The position numbers and the translations under genes were made by a program. Shown piece by piece: positions 41,526-51,852 of a DNA stretch of 64,000 bases (positions are counted from its first letter, which is position 1; each line of letters begins with the position of its first letter). Below the pieces are notes generated by a model. It saw only the letters and a program-made list of their open reading frames with translations. It did no database searches and was not told the origin of the DNA. Source of the stretch: Candidatus Arcticimaribacter forsetii (GTDB lineage Bacteria > Bacteroidota > Bacteroidia > Flavobacteriales > Flavobacteriaceae); NCBI RefSeq assembly GCF_910589745.1, contig NZ_OU342399.1:620001-684000 (forward strand), written 5' to 3'.

Positions 41526-43513
41526 GTGTAGAGACAAAAAAAATCACGAATCGTTTTTATCTAGTGGTACTGGGTCTGTTTGTCTTCGCTTGTGTTTTAG
41601 TTTCTAAACTGTTTATCATTCAATTTTCAGAGGGTGACTATTATCGCGATTTAGCCCAGCAAAGAACTGTTAAGAATTTTGTTTTACAGCCAAGTAGAGG
41701 TAATATCTACTCCGATGACGAGAGTCTCCTTGCTACAACAGTTCCACGTTATGAGCTTCGGTGGGATTCAAAAGTGCCTTCCGAAAAATTATTCCAGAAA
41801 CACAAGGATAGCCTTTCCAAAGCTTTGGGTCAGGTGTTTGATAAACCAGCTTCTTTTTTTCTAAACAAGTTAGAAAGAGCAAGAGCTAAGAAAAGTCGCT
41901 ATGTTTTGATTGGTAAGAACTTGAATTTTTCAACCTATAAAAAAATAAAAAGTTTTCCACTTTTCAATCGTTCTTCTTTAAAAGGGGGGCTTATTGTAGA
42001 GTCTCGATTGACTCGTGAAAATCCTATTGGTAAAATAGCAGAACGGACCATTGGTTATGAGCAAAGAGATCCCAGTGGAAATTATTTAAGAGTGGGATTG
42101 GAAGGTGCCTATGGTCAATATTTAAAAGGCGAGGATGGAAGACGAATGAAACAAAAAATCGCTAACGGACAGTGGAAGCCGATTAACGACAATAACGAGA
42201 AAGAGCCTACAGAAGGGTATGATGTGTATACTACCCTGAATATTAATATGCAGGATATTGCACACCATTCTTTACTCGCACAATTAGAAAAATTTGAAGC
42301 TGACCATGGAAGTGTGGTGGTGATGGAAACGAAGACTGGAAATATAAAAGCAATTTCTAATCTTGGAAGAACTTCACAAGGAAAGTATTACGAGAAATTA
42401 AATTATGCAGTTGGTGAAGCACATGAGCCAGGATCAACTTTTAAATTAATGGCTATGATTGCAGCTTTAGAGGATAAAGTCGTTGATGCAAATGACCTTA
42501 TTGATACTACAGGAGGAGAGCTAACATTTTACAATAAATATAAAGTAAGGGATTCCAAAAAAGGGGGCTATGGCCTGCTTACTGCATCAAAAGCTTTTGA
42601 GGTGTCTTCGAATACGGGTATTGTTAAAATAATACATGATAATTACAAAAACAACCCTTCTAAATTTGTAAATCGTTTGTACAATATGGGGCTTCATAAG
42701 CCACTTGGACTTCCGTTTAAAGGGGAAGCAATTCCGAAAATTCCATACCCAACAGATTCGGATTGGGACGGTTTAGATTTACCATGGATGGCTTTCGGAT
42801 ATGGTGTTTTAATGACTCCTCTGCAGACTTTAACATTCTACAATGCCATTGCAAATGGAGGTGAAATGGTTAAGCCAAAGTTCATTGATCGAATTAGCAA
42901 TTTTGGTGAAACTCCGGTAAAATATTTCGAAAAAGAAGTTTTGAATCCTTCTATATGCTCACAAGAAACACTTCAGACGGTTCAGAAAATGATGCTTAAC
43001 GTTGTAGATAAAAAGTGGGGAACAGGTTATAGAATTAAAGATGAGAACTTTTCTATAGCAGGTAAAACAGGAACCTGTCAGGTAGATTACACCACAGAAG
43101 AAACGCAGTATGTTTCAAGTTTTGTAGGCTATTTTCCAGCTGACGAACCAAAATATTCTTGTATTGTCGTAATTCATAGACCAAATAAAAATATAGGGTA
43201 CTATGGTGCTACTGTAGCTGCTCCCGTGTTTAAAGAAATTGCTTTAAATATTTACAACAGTACTCCTAAAGAAATTAAAGTCCCGGAATTGAGATTTACA
43301 AAAACTGAAGACTTATTAGAGGACGAATATAAATTAACAACGGAGGAGGTAATTCCAAACCTTAAAGGAATGCCAGCTATGGATGCGTTGATGTTATTAG
43401 AGCGTATGGGTCTTAAAGTTGAGCTTAAAGGAACAGGAAAGGTCATTCGTCAGTCTATTAAAAAAGGATCAAAAGTAAAAGTTAAACAGCAAATTCTATT
43501 AGAGCTCTCATGA
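41522..43513 (+). CDS. ftsI: Septal transpeptidase FtsI (PBP3) with PASTA domain
   Basis: This class B penicillin-binding protein cross-links septal peptidoglycan. The 663-residue protein has an N-terminal membrane anchor (about 11-34) and a pedestal domain. The transpeptidase motifs are SxxK at Ser305 (EPGSTFKL), SSN in VSSNTG, and KTGT at Lys515 (AGKTGTC). A C-terminal PASTA-like domain (about 605-663, IPNLKGMPAMDALMLLERMG) is present; E. coli FtsI lacks this, while Bacteroidota and Gram-positive enzymes often carry it. It overlaps ftsL and murE by 4 bases each. Confidence 0.94.
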   Translation: MSVETKKITNRFYLVVLGLFVFACVLVSKLFIIQFSEGDYYRDLAQQRTVKNFVLQPSRGNIYSDDESLLATTVPRYELRWDSKVPSEKLFQKHKDSLSKALGQVFDKPASFFLNKLERARAKKSRYVLIGKNLNFSTYKKIKSFPLFNRSSLKGGLIVESRLTRENPIGKIAERTIGYEQRDPSGNYLRVGLEGAYGQYLKGEDGRRMKQKIANGQWKPINDNNEKEPTEGYDVYTTLNINMQDIAHHSLLAQLEKFEADHGSVVVMETKTGNIKAISNLGRTSQGKYYEKLNYAVGEAHEPGSTFKLMAMIAALEDKVVDANDLIDTTGGELTFYNKYKVRDSKKGGYGLLTASKAFEVSSNTGIVKIIHDNYKNNPSKFVNRLYNMGLHKPLGLPFKGEAIPKIPYPTDSDWDGLDLPWMAFGYGVLMTPLQTLTFYNAIANGGEMVKPKFIDRISNFGETPVKYFEKEVLNPSICSQETLQTVQKMMLNVVDKKWGTGYRIKDENFSIAGKTGTCQVDYTTEETQYVSSFVGYFPADEPKYSCIVVIHRPNKNIGYYGATVAAPVFKEIALNIYNSTPKEIKVPELRFTKTEDLLEDEYKLTTEEVIPNLKGMPAMDALMLLERMGLKVELKGTGKVIRQSIKKGSKVKVKQQILLELS

Positions 43514-44970
43514 AAGAATTAAAAGACTTATTGTTTGGGGTGTCAATTGAACAGACTTATGGTTCTATTGATAAACAGATCAACAAGGTAGCCTTTGATT
43601 CTAGAAAGGTAGAACCGAATACGCTTTTTGTTGCTATTGAAGGAGATCAGTCGAATGGGCATGACTATATAGAGGATGCAATTAAAAAAGGGGCAACCGT
43701 TATTTTAGTTTCAGAAAAACCTAAAAATACGCCTCAAAACATTTCTTTCATTAGGGTAAACGACACTCGTATAGCCCTTGCAGTTGTTGCTGACAATTAC
43801 TACGATCATCCGTCTAGAAAATTAGAACTCGTTGGAGTTACTGGAACTAATGGAAAAACTACTGTTGCTAGTTTATGTTATGAGTTATTTACTCGTTTAG
43901 GGTATGTAGTAGGTTTGCTTTCAACGGTTGAAATAAAGTTTGGTTCTGAAGTAATCCCAGCCACCCATACAACACCAGATCCTTTGTCTATTAATTTCCA
44001 TTTAGACGCAATGGTTCGTAAAGGAGTTAGTTATTGTTTTATGGAAGTTTCCTCTCATGGAATTGATCAAGGACGCATACATGGTTTACAGTTTAAAGGA
44101 GGTGTATTTACTAATCTTACTCAAGATCATCTAGACTATCACGAGACCTTTGCATCTTATCGGGATACCAAAAAACGATTCTTTGATTTACTTCCAAAAA
44201 CTGCTTTTTGCTTAGTAAATCTTGATGATAAGAATGGGGCTTACATGGTTCAAAATACAAAAGCAAATAAAAAATCTTTTGCCTTAGAGAACTATGCAGA
44301 CTTTAGAGCTCAGATTCTAGAGCATCAATTTACAGGAATGCTCTTAAAAGTAGATGATCAAGAGTTTTGGACCCAATTGTTAGGTGCATTTAATGCTTCC
44401 AATTTACTTGCCGTTTATGCTATTGCATCTCTTTTGGAGAAAGATCAATTGGAGGTGTTAGCGGGTTTAAGTAGTCTTAAAAATGTAAGTGGACGTTTTG
44501 AAACCATTCAAGGGCCTCATGGGTCACTTGTAATTGTAGATTATGCGCACACCCCCGATGCTTTAAAGAATGTAATAAAAACGATAAACTCGGTACGTAC
44601 GCGAAATGAAAAATTAATTACGGTTGTGGGTTGTGGTGGTGATCGTGATCAGAGTAAAAGACCAAAAATGGCAGCTGTAGCAGCAAATTTAAGTGATCGT
44701 GTAATCTTTACTTCTGACAATCCTCGTTCCGAAGATCCGGATCAGATCATTGCGGATATGGAAGCAGGTGTAGCTCCAGAAAATTACAAGAAAACATTAA
44801 AAGTAAACGACCGCAAGGAGGCGATTAAAACAGCTTGTATGTTACTCGAGCCAAAAGATGTTCTCTTAATTGCTGGCAAGGGTCATGAAACCTATCAAGA
44901 AATTAAAGGGGTTAAAACAGCGTTTGACGACCGTAAGGTTGTTCAAGAAATATTATTGAAATTATTCTAA
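43510..44970 (+). CDS. murE: UDP-MurNAc-L-Ala-D-Glu--2,6-diaminopimelate ligase (MurE)
   Basis: MurE adds the third amino acid of the peptidoglycan stem. The 486-residue protein has the P-loop TGTNGKTT (111-118) and the motif DNPR at 403-406 (TSDNPRSED), which marks enzymes that use meso-diaminopimelate rather than lysine. The [12 protein letters not shown] motif is near the C-terminus. This agrees with the mpl gene in the window, whose substrate also contains meso-DAP. The overlap with ftsI is 4 bases, and mraY follows after 1 base. Confidence 0.96.
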   Translation: MKELKDLLFGVSIEQTYGSIDKQINKVAFDSRKVEPNTLFVAIEGDQSNGHDYIEDAIKKGATVILVSEKPKNTPQNISFIRVNDTRIALAVVADNYYDHPSRKLELVGVTGTNGKTTVASLCYELFTRLGYVVGLLSTVEIKFGSEVIPATHTTPDPLSINFHLDAMVRKGVSYCFMEVSSHGIDQGRIHGLQFKGGVFTNLTQDHLDYHETFASYRDTKKRFFDLLPKTAFCLVNLDDKNGAYMVQNTKANKKSFALENYADFRAQILEHQFTGMLLKVDDQEFWTQLLGAFNASNLLAVYAIASLLEKDQLEVLAGLSSLKNVSGRFETIQGPHGSLVIVDYAHTPDALKNVIKTINSVRTRNEKLITVVGCGGDRDQSKRPKMAAVAANLSDRVIFTSDNPRSEDPDQIIADMEAGVAPENYKKTLKVNDRKEAIKTACMLLEPKDVLLIAGKGHETYQEIKGVKTAFDDRKVVQEILLKLF

Positions 44971-44971
44971 T

Positions 44972-46183
44972 ATGTTATACTATTTATTTGAGTATTTAGA
45001 GAGACAGTATCAAATGCCAGGAGCCGGACTTTTTCAGTTCTTATCTTTTAGGGCAGCACTTGCAGTTGTGTTTTCATTACTTTTTTCAACCATTTTTGGT
45101 AAAAAAATAATTGATTTTTTAAAGAAAAAACAAATAGGCGAAACGGTAAGAGAGCTTGGTCTTGACGGTCAAGTTCAAAAATCAGGAACTCCTACAATGG
45201 GAGGTGTAATTATAATTATAAGCACTTTAATCCCGGTACTTTTAATCGCTCAGCTTCAAAACATTTACATTCTACTTTTAATTTTCACCACGCTATGGAT
45301 GGGTGCTATTGGTTTCTTGGATGATTATATAAAGGTTTTTAGAAAAGATAAAGAAGGTTTAAAGGGTATTTTTAAAGTAATTGGTCAAGTTATTCTGGGG
45401 ATAGTGGTCGGATGCACCTTATATTTTCATTCAGAAGTAACCGTTCGATTAGATCAACCTTCTGTTCTTGTAGAACAAGGAATTGAAAGTGTTTCTAGTG
45501 ATGTTAAATCAACTTTAACAACAATTCCTTTTTTAAAAAATAACGAATTTGATTATTCAGCTCTCATCGAATGGATTCCTAATTCGGCTCCTTATGCCTG
45601 GATGATTTTCATTCCTTTTGTAGTTTTTATTATCACAGCGATTTCAAACGGAGCGAATTTAACAGATGGAATTGATGGTCTTGCAGCGGGTAGTTCGGCT
45701 ATTATGGTTTTTACTCTAGGGGTATTCGCTTGGTTTTCTGGGAACGTTATTTTTTCAGATTATCTGAATATAATGTATATACCAAACGCTGGAGAAATAA
45801 CAATTTTTGTAGCTGCCTTTTTAGGGTCGTTAATTGGTTTTTTATGGTACAATACCTATCCTGCTCAGGTGTTTATGGGGGATACCGGAAGTCTTACTAT
45901 TGGGGCAATCATTGCTGTTGTAGCGATTATGATTCGTAAAGAATTACTCTTACCTCTTTTGTGTGGAATTTTCGTTTTAGAAAATTTATCGGTCGTACTT
46001 CAAGTGGTATATTTTAAATATACTCGAAAAAGAACGGGTACAGGAAAAAGAATTTTCTTGATGGCACCACTCCATCATCATTATCAAAAATTAGGGTACC
46101 ATGAAAGTAAGATTGTAACTCGTTTTTGGATTATTGGAATTCTGTTAAGCGTATTAACTATTGTAACTCTTAAAATTAGATAA
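44972..46183 (+). CDS. mraY: Phospho-N-acetylmuramoyl-pentapeptide transferase (MraY)
   Basis: MraY forms lipid I by transferring phospho-MurNAc-pentapeptide to undecaprenyl phosphate at the inner membrane. The 403-residue protein has about ten membrane segments. The family motifs are [11 protein letters not shown] (about 71-81), GFLDDYIKV (the Asp-rich active site), [10 protein letters not shown] and the C-terminal [10 protein letters not shown]. The region around residues 150-195 carries an extra loop relative to E. coli (360 residues), common in Bacteroidota. The stop overlaps the murD start by 1 base. Confidence 0.96.
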   Translation: MLYYLFEYLERQYQMPGAGLFQFLSFRAALAVVFSLLFSTIFGKKIIDFLKKKQIGETVRELGLDGQVQKSGTPTMGGVIIIISTLIPVLLIAQLQNIYILLLIFTTLWMGAIGFLDDYIKVFRKDKEGLKGIFKVIGQVILGIVVGCTLYFHSEVTVRLDQPSVLVEQGIESVSSDVKSTLTTIPFLKNNEFDYSALIEWIPNSAPYAWMIFIPFVVFIITAISNGANLTDGIDGLAAGSSAIMVFTLGVFAWFSGNVIFSDYLNIMYIPNAGEITIFVAAFLGSLIGFLWYNTYPAQVFMGDTGSLTIGAIIAVVAIMIRKELLLPLLCGIFVLENLSVVLQVVYFKYTRKRTGTGKRIFLMAPLHHHYQKLGYHESKIVTRFWIIGILLSVLTIVTLKIR

Positions 46184-47520
46184 TGTCTAAGAAGCTAGTC
46201 ATATTAGGAGGAGGAGAAAGTGGAATTGGTTCCGCTGTTTTAGGCGTTAAGCAAGGGTATAATGTTTTCTTGTCAGATTCTGGTTTGCTTTCTCAAAAAG
46301 TTAAGAAGGAGCTAAATCACTTGGGGGTTCGTTTTGAAGAACGTGGACATGATATGAACTCGATACTACAGGCAGATTTAGTAATGAAAAGTCCTGGAAT
46401 TCCAGATCATATCGATTTAATTCAAAAGATACGATCATCTGGAATTAAAATAGTTTCAGAGATCGAGTTTGCAAGTCAATACACTAAAGCTACCCTCGTA
46501 GGAATTACTGGAAGTAACGGAAAAACGACCACTACGCTGTTAACCCATTATTTATTAGAACAATCTGGAATTAATGTTGGCATAGCAGGAAATATAGGGT
46601 ATAGTTTTGCGAGACAGGTTGCAGAAACGAATCGAGATGTCTATGTATTAGAAATCAGTAGTTTTCAGCTCGATGATATTTACTCATTCCAACCCGAAGT
46701 TGCAGTAATTACAAACATTACACCAGATCATTTAGATCGATATGAAAATAGTTTTTCAAAATATGTAGCCTCTAAAATGCGCATTATTGAAAACCAATCT
46801 CCCAATCAATTTTTAGTATTCAACGCAGAAGATCCAGTTTTAATTGACGCTCTGAATAAGTCAAAGTCTGAGGTTAAAACCATTTCATTTGGTTTTGAAA
46901 AGCCTAAAAATGACGGGGTTTATTCGGCAGATGATCAGATTATTATACAACAAGATAATTCACAAACTATGATACAAACTACACAATTTCAGTTACAGGG
47001 AAGACATAATTTGCTTAATGCAATGGCTGCAGTTACTGTTGCGAGGCTGTTAAAAGTTAGTAAAGACTCTATCCGTGAAAGTTTAATGAGTTTTAAGGGT
47101 GTTCCTCATAGGTTAGAACAGTTTTTGAAGATTCAAAATGTAACCTACGTCAATGACTCTAAAGCCACGAATGTTAATGCTGCTTATTATGCTTTGGATA
47201 GTGTAAAGTCTCAAACTGTTTGGATTGCTGGAGGAGTCGATAAGGGGAATGATTATAGTCAACTTCTTCCTTTGGTTCGTGAAAAAGTTAAAGCAATTGT
47301 TTGTCTTGGTGTAGATAATAAAAAATTAATAGAAGTTTTTGGTCCTGTCGTCGATGTGATTGTTGAAACCCAATCCATTAACGAAGCCGTAAAGATTGCG
47401 CACAAAATTGCAGATAAAAAAGAAACTGTATTACTATCCCCTGCCTGCGCTAGTTTTGATTTATTTAAAAACTATGAAGACAGAGGAGATCAATTTAAAC
47501 AAGCGGTTAGGAATTTATAA
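46183..47520 (+). CDS. murD: UDP-N-acetylmuramoyl-L-alanine--D-glutamate ligase (MurD)
   Basis: MurD adds D-glutamate to UDP-MurNAc-L-Ala. The 445-residue protein has the N-terminal UDP-binding LVILGGGESGIG (4-15), the ATP-binding GITGSNGKTTTTL (about 107-119), NITPDHLDRY and the C-terminal VLLSPACASFDLF. The length is typical. The start and stop overlap the neighbouring genes by one base each (TAATG), showing tight coupling in the cluster. Confidence 0.96.
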   Translation: MSKKLVILGGGESGIGSAVLGVKQGYNVFLSDSGLLSQKVKKELNHLGVRFEERGHDMNSILQADLVMKSPGIPDHIDLIQKIRSSGIKIVSEIEFASQYTKATLVGITGSNGKTTTTLLTHYLLEQSGINVGIAGNIGYSFARQVAETNRDVYVLEISSFQLDDIYSFQPEVAVITNITPDHLDRYENSFSKYVASKMRIIENQSPNQFLVFNAEDPVLIDALNKSKSEVKTISFGFEKPKNDGVYSADDQIIIQQDNSQTMIQTTQFQLQGRHNLLNAMAAVTVARLLKVSKDSIRESLMSFKGVPHRLEQFLKIQNVTYVNDSKATNVNAAYYALDSVKSQTVWIAGGVDKGNDYSQLLPLVREKVKAIVCLGVDNKKLIEVFGPVVDVIVETQSINEAVKIAHKIADKKETVLLSPACASFDLFKNYEDRGDQFKQAVRNL

Positions 47521-48728
47521 TGAATAAAAAATACAAACTTATCGATGGTGATTTATCGCTTTGGGTTCTTCTAGCGCTCTTAGCAATATTTTCGTTTTTC
47601 CCAGTTTTTAGTGCAAGTTCAAATCTTGCTTATGTTGTGGGAGAGGGAACACCTTGGTATTATTTATTCAAGCACATGGTTATTTTGATTTTTGGATTTG
47701 GGTTTATGATAGGGGTACATAAAATACCGTATCAATATTTCAAAGCTATTTCTATTTTATCTCTGCCTGTTGTTGTTTTATTGCTTATTTATACCGCATC
47801 TCAAGGAACGGTAATCGATGGTGCAAATGCGAGTCGATGGATTCGAATCCCTTTTGTAGGTTTTAGTTTCCAAACATCAACCTTAGCTTCAGTAGTGTTG
47901 ATGATTTATGTAGCTCATTATTTATCAAAAAACTATGAGAATCCCCAATCGTTTAAGGATTCAATACTTCCGTTATGGCTCCCGGTTTTTATAGTAGTAT
48001 CTCTAATTCTTCCTTCAAATTTATCTACTGCGGCATTGATTTCAATGATGGTCTTTATGCTTGCTTTTTTGGGAGGGTATCCCATTCGGTATTTGGGAGT
48101 GATGATAGGGTGTGCCTTATTGTTGGCTTTGTTGTTTGTTTTATCGGCCAAGGCTTTTCCGGATCTAATTCCAAACCGTGTAGATACCTGGGTTAGTAGA
48201 ATAGAAAGTTTTAGTCAGCCAGACGATCAGTCAGTAGATAATTATCAAGTAGAACGAGCCAAAATTGCTATTGCAACCGGAGGAGTAACAGGTTTAGGGG
48301 TTGGTAAGAGTGTTATGAAAAACTTTTTACCTCAAAGTAGTTCGGATTTTATTTATGCCATTATCATAGAAGAATTTGGTTTACTTGGAGGTATAGGTTT
48401 AATTTTTTCTTACTTATTAATTCTTTTTAGGATTATGGTAATTGCAAATCGAACAACCTCCGTTTTCGGTAAATTAGTTGTTATTGGTGTTGGCATTCCA
48501 ATCATATTTCAGGCAATGATCAATATGGGAGTTGCGCTACAGGTTTTACCTGTAACTGGACAAACTTTGCCAATGGTTAGTAGCGGTGGTACTTCGGCTT
48601 GGATGACCTGCGTTGCTTTTGGAGTAATACTCAGTGTGAGTTCGGCATATTATAAAAAAGAAGAACAAACGGAGCCTAAAGCTTCGAATGAAGATAACCC
48701 TTTAGCTATTTTAAGTGAAACCATATAA
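47520..48728 (+). CDS. ftsW: Septal peptidoglycan glycosyltransferase FtsW
   Basis: FtsW is a SEDS-family protein that polymerises lipid II at the septum together with FtsI. The 402-residue protein has about ten membrane segments. SEDS signatures are visible: ASRWIRIPFVGFSFQTS (about 102-118), SDFIYAIIIEEFGLLGG and TGQTLPMVSSGGTSAWMT. The C-terminal tail (EEQTEPKASNED) is acidic and cytoplasmic. Its position between murD and murG is the classical one. It overlaps murG by 14 bases. Confidence 0.94.
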   Translation: MNKKYKLIDGDLSLWVLLALLAIFSFFPVFSASSNLAYVVGEGTPWYYLFKHMVILIFGFGFMIGVHKIPYQYFKAISILSLPVVVLLLIYTASQGTVIDGANASRWIRIPFVGFSFQTSTLASVVLMIYVAHYLSKNYENPQSFKDSILPLWLPVFIVVSLILPSNLSTAALISMMVFMLAFLGGYPIRYLGVMIGCALLLALLFVLSAKAFPDLIPNRVDTWVSRIESFSQPDDQSVDNYQVERAKIAIATGGVTGLGVGKSVMKNFLPQSSSDFIYAIIIEEFGLLGGIGLIFSYLLILFRIMVIANRTTSVFGKLVVIGVGIPIIFQAMINMGVALQVLPVTGQTLPMVSSGGTSAWMTCVAFGVILSVSSAYYKKEEQTEPKASNEDNPLAILSETI

Positions 48729-49806
48729 ATTCATATTATCGGGAGGTGGAACAGGAGGTCATATTTATCCTGCAATTGCTATTGCAGATAAATTAAAGGC
48801 TGAATATCCTGATGCTAAAATCCTTTTTGTGGGTGCTGCTGGAAAAATGGAGCTGACAAAAGTACCTAATGCAGGGTATGAGATTAAGAGTATTTGGATT
48901 TCAGGCTTACAGCGAGGTTCGTTGGTCAAGAATTTACTTTTTCCTTTAAAGCTAATGGTTAGTTTCTTTCAGTCTGTTTTTATATTATTAAAATTCAGAC
49001 CTGATTTTGCTATTGGAACAGGTGGTTTTGCTAGCGGACCAATTTTAATTATTGCTCATTATTTAAAAATTAAAACCCTCATTCAAGAACAAAATTCGTT
49101 TGCAGGAATTACAAATCGGTTGTTAGGAAAAAAAGTTGATTTAGTAGCGGTTGCTTTTGACGATATGAAGCGGTTTTTTCCAGAAAATAAAATAATTAAA
49201 ACGGGGAATCCAATTCGTGAAGTTTTAGTTTCTGTAAACGACAAAAAAAGCGATGCCATTAAGAGTTTTGGGCTTGAAAGTTCAAAGAAAACGCTCGTTA
49301 TTTTGGGTGGAAGTCTTGGAGCAAAAAAAATAAATCAAATTATAGAATCTCACCTGCCTTTGTTTTTGAAATTGAACATCCAGCTAATTTGGCAATGTGG
49401 TTCTCTGTATTTTGAGCATTATAAAAAGTATAATGAAAATGAATTCGTCCAGGTTCATGCTTTTTTAAAAGAAATGGATTTGGTTTATGCTGCTGCAGAT
49501 GTTTTATTGTCTAGAGCAGGAGCGAGTTCAATTTCAGAATTAGCCGTAATTGGTAAACCGGTGATGTTAATTCCTTCGCCAAATGTAGTAGATAATCATC
49601 AATTTCATAATGCACAAGCTTTAGCCAAAACGGGAGGTGCATTTGTATTATCTGAAAGTGAGGCAGATGACAAATTTGAAGCTTTATTTAATGCGCTTTT
49701 GAGGGTGGATCAAAAATTAGTAAAAAAAGAGTTTGTGCATTTTGCAAAGCCAAATGCAACACAAGCTATAGTCGACAAAATAACAAACGAATTAAAAAGC
49801 AATTGA
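48715..49806 (+). CDS. murG: UDP-GlcNAc transferase MurG
   Basis: MurG converts lipid I to lipid II on the cytoplasmic face of the membrane. The 363-residue GT-B glycosyltransferase has the N-terminal SGGGTGGHIYPAIAIA (9-24), TGGFASGPILI and the C-terminal LLSRAGASSISELAVIGKP. The start is GTG at 48715, overlapping the ftsW gene by 14 bases; no later start would keep the glycine-rich loop. Its stop overlaps the murC start codon. Confidence 0.96.
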   Translation: MKPYKFILSGGGTGGHIYPAIAIADKLKAEYPDAKILFVGAAGKMELTKVPNAGYEIKSIWISGLQRGSLVKNLLFPLKLMVSFFQSVFILLKFRPDFAIGTGGFASGPILIIAHYLKIKTLIQEQNSFAGITNRLLGKKVDLVAVAFDDMKRFFPENKIIKTGNPIREVLVSVNDKKSDAIKSFGLESSKKTLVILGGSLGAKKINQIIESHLPLFLKLNIQLIWQCGSLYFEHYKKYNENEFVQVHAFLKEMDLVYAAADVLLSRAGASSISELAVIGKPVMLIPSPNVVDNHQFHNAQALAKTGGAFVLSESEADDKFEALFNALLRVDQKLVKKEFVHFAKPNATQAIVDKITNELKSN

Positions 49807-51134
49807 ATTTTAAAGATCAAACATATTATTTCATAGGAATTGGTGGTATCGGGATGTCGTCCATTGCTCGATACTTGGTTCTTCAAGAGGCTCAGGTTTT
49901 TGGATATGACAAAACCCCATCCGCAGTAACAAGTTCTTTAGAGAGCTTAGGGATTCAAATTGTTTTCAATGACTTGGTAGATTCACTTCCAAAAGAGGTG
50001 TGCTCAATCAAAACGCAAGTTGTATTTACCCCTGCGATTCCAAAAAATCACGCCCAATTAAAGTATTTTGAAAATCAAGGGAATCAAATCATGAAGCGGG
50101 CTGAACTTCTCGGGGATCTAACTCGAAATACAATCTGTTTAGCTGTTGCTGGGACCCATGGGAAAACCACGACCACTGCAATTTTAACCCATTTATTTCA
50201 ACAGTCAGAAGCCTCTTTTACAGCTTTTGTTGGAGGTGTTTTTCAGGATTCTAAAACCAATATGTTATCCAGTGGAAGTGAATATACTTTAGTTGAAGCA
50301 GATGAATTTGACCGTTCTTTTTTACATCTCAATCCAACCATTGCTTGCATAACATCCATAGATGCAGATCATTTAGATATTTACGGTGATGCATCGCAAA
50401 TGAAAGAATCTTATGCTCAGTTTGCTTCCCAAGTAAAGAAAACTTTATTTGTTGAAAAAGGCATCCCAATGGCAGGATTAACGTACAGTGTGACTGAGAA
50501 AGCAGATTATTATATGGATCAGATTAAGCCAGTGTCTGCTGGTCTAGAATTTACATTACACACTCCGGAGGGTGTGTTCGAAAATCAGTATTTCAATCAG
50601 TTAGGCGCACATAACTTATCGAACGCATTAGCAGCTATTTCGATGGCTTCAAAGGCTGGAATTCCAGTTACAGATTTGGTTGAGAGTCTAAAAACATTCC
50701 CAGGGGTTGAACGAAGACTCCAGGTTTTAATCGATCGAGAAGATTTGGTGTTGATCGACGATTATGCCCATCACCCCACAGAAATAAAAGCGGTCTATGA
50801 AACTTTAAGTACAAGTTTCCCAGACGATGAGAAGTGTGTTGTTTTTCAGCCACATTTATTTTCAAGAACCCAAGATTTTATGACTGAATTTGCTTCCGTA
50901 TTATCTCTTTTCGATCGCGTTTTTCTGTTGGACATATATCCGGCGAGAGAACTCCCTATCGATGGTGTTGATTCCGAAGCGCTTAAAGATTTAATCACTA
51001 TAAATAACGTTGAATTAATTACTAAAGAGGAGTTAGGGGCTAAATTGTCTGAAACGCAAGAGCGTATAATTTCTATTTTAGGTGCAGGTGACATAGGAGC
51101 TGAGGTTTCAAAAATAAAAGAAATATTAATCTAA
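49803..51134 (+). CDS. murC: UDP-N-acetylmuramate--L-alanine ligase (MurC)
   Basis: MurC adds L-alanine to UDP-MurNAc, the first peptide-forming step. The 443-residue protein has the N-terminal FIGIGGIGMSSIARYL (10-25), the P-loop AGTHGKTTTTA (about 117-127), VEADEFDRSF and DDYAHHPTEIKA. The start is TTG at 49803; its last two bases are the first two of the murG TGA stop (49804-49806), a four-base overlap. No ATG closer than this preserves the nucleotide-binding motif. ftsQ follows after 1 base; there is no ddl gene here. Confidence 0.95.
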   Translation: MNFKDQTYYFIGIGGIGMSSIARYLVLQEAQVFGYDKTPSAVTSSLESLGIQIVFNDLVDSLPKEVCSIKTQVVFTPAIPKNHAQLKYFENQGNQIMKRAELLGDLTRNTICLAVAGTHGKTTTTAILTHLFQQSEASFTAFVGGVFQDSKTNMLSSGSEYTLVEADEFDRSFLHLNPTIACITSIDADHLDIYGDASQMKESYAQFASQVKKTLFVEKGIPMAGLTYSVTEKADYYMDQIKPVSAGLEFTLHTPEGVFENQYFNQLGAHNLSNALAAISMASKAGIPVTDLVESLKTFPGVERRLQVLIDREDLVLIDDYAHHPTEIKAVYETLSTSFPDDEKCVVFQPHLFSRTQDFMTEFASVLSLFDRVFLLDIYPARELPIDGVDSEALKDLITINNVELITKEELGAKLSETQERIISILGAGDIGAEVSKIKEILI

Positions 51135-51135
51135 T

Positions 51136-51846
51136 ATGAAGTTAAAAAAATACTTAGGATTCATTTCAGTGTCGTTGATTATAATTTCTTCGGTTGCATT
51201 CAGCAGTTGGAAAAATAGTCAAAGGGCGATAGGTGGGTTAGAAGTAGTTTTTTTTGACGATCAGCATGATTTTTTAAATGTTGAAATGGTTAATAAATTG
51301 TTAATACAAAACCAAGAGTTAATGTCTATTGGGTTAAAAGATACCCTAGCTTTGAGTAGTATTGAAGCAGAATTAGAGGCTTATCCTGTTGTTTTGAATG
51401 CTGAGGTTTACAGCTCGCCATCGAGAGTGTTGACAGTCAGTATCCAAGAGCGGGTTCCGTTGGTTAGAATCGCCGGCGAAGAAGCTTATTATATAGATTA
51501 TGAAGCAGTAAAAATTCCCTTATCGGACCATTTTACACCTCATGTTCCGCTTTTTTTTGGTACCCTAAGCAAAGAACAAACCGAACAATTGGTTCGTTTT
51601 ATGCAAAATGTCAACAAAGATGATTTTCTCAAAAGGGAAATTGTTCAAATAGAGGCAGAAGGAACTGATTTTTCATTTAAAATTCGTTCTCATGATTTTG
51701 TTGTTGAGTGGGGGAGTATGAACGGTTTTAATGAGAAGGTTCAAAAGTTAAAAACGTTATGCAAATATTTGGAAACTCTCGAAGAGGCACCTGATTTTGC
51801 TAGAATAAATTTAAAATACAACCAGCAAGTAATTGCGTCAAGTTGA
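51136..51846 (+). CDS. ftsQ: Cell division protein FtsQ
   Basis: FtsQ is a bitopic divisome protein linking cytoplasmic FtsA/FtsZ to the septal enzymes. The 236-residue protein has a short cytoplasmic stretch and one membrane segment (about 7-24). Its periplasmic part has a POTRA-like region (VEFFDD to LEAYPVVLNAEVYSSPSRVLTV) and an FtsQ/DivIB domain with VQERVPLVRI-type pattern (residues about 108-117). Similarity to E. coli FtsQ is low; position between murC and ftsA secures the call. Confidence 0.87.
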   Translation: MKLKKYLGFISVSLIIISSVAFSSWKNSQRAIGGLEVVFFDDQHDFLNVEMVNKLLIQNQELMSIGLKDTLALSSIEAELEAYPVVLNAEVYSSPSRVLTVSIQERVPLVRIAGEEAYYIDYEAVKIPLSDHFTPHVPLFFGTLSKEQTEQLVRFMQNVNKDDFLKREIVQIEAEGTDFSFKIRSHDFVVEWGSMNGFNEKVQKLKTLCKYLETLEEAPDFARINLKYNQQVIASS

Positions 51847-51852
51847 TCAGTT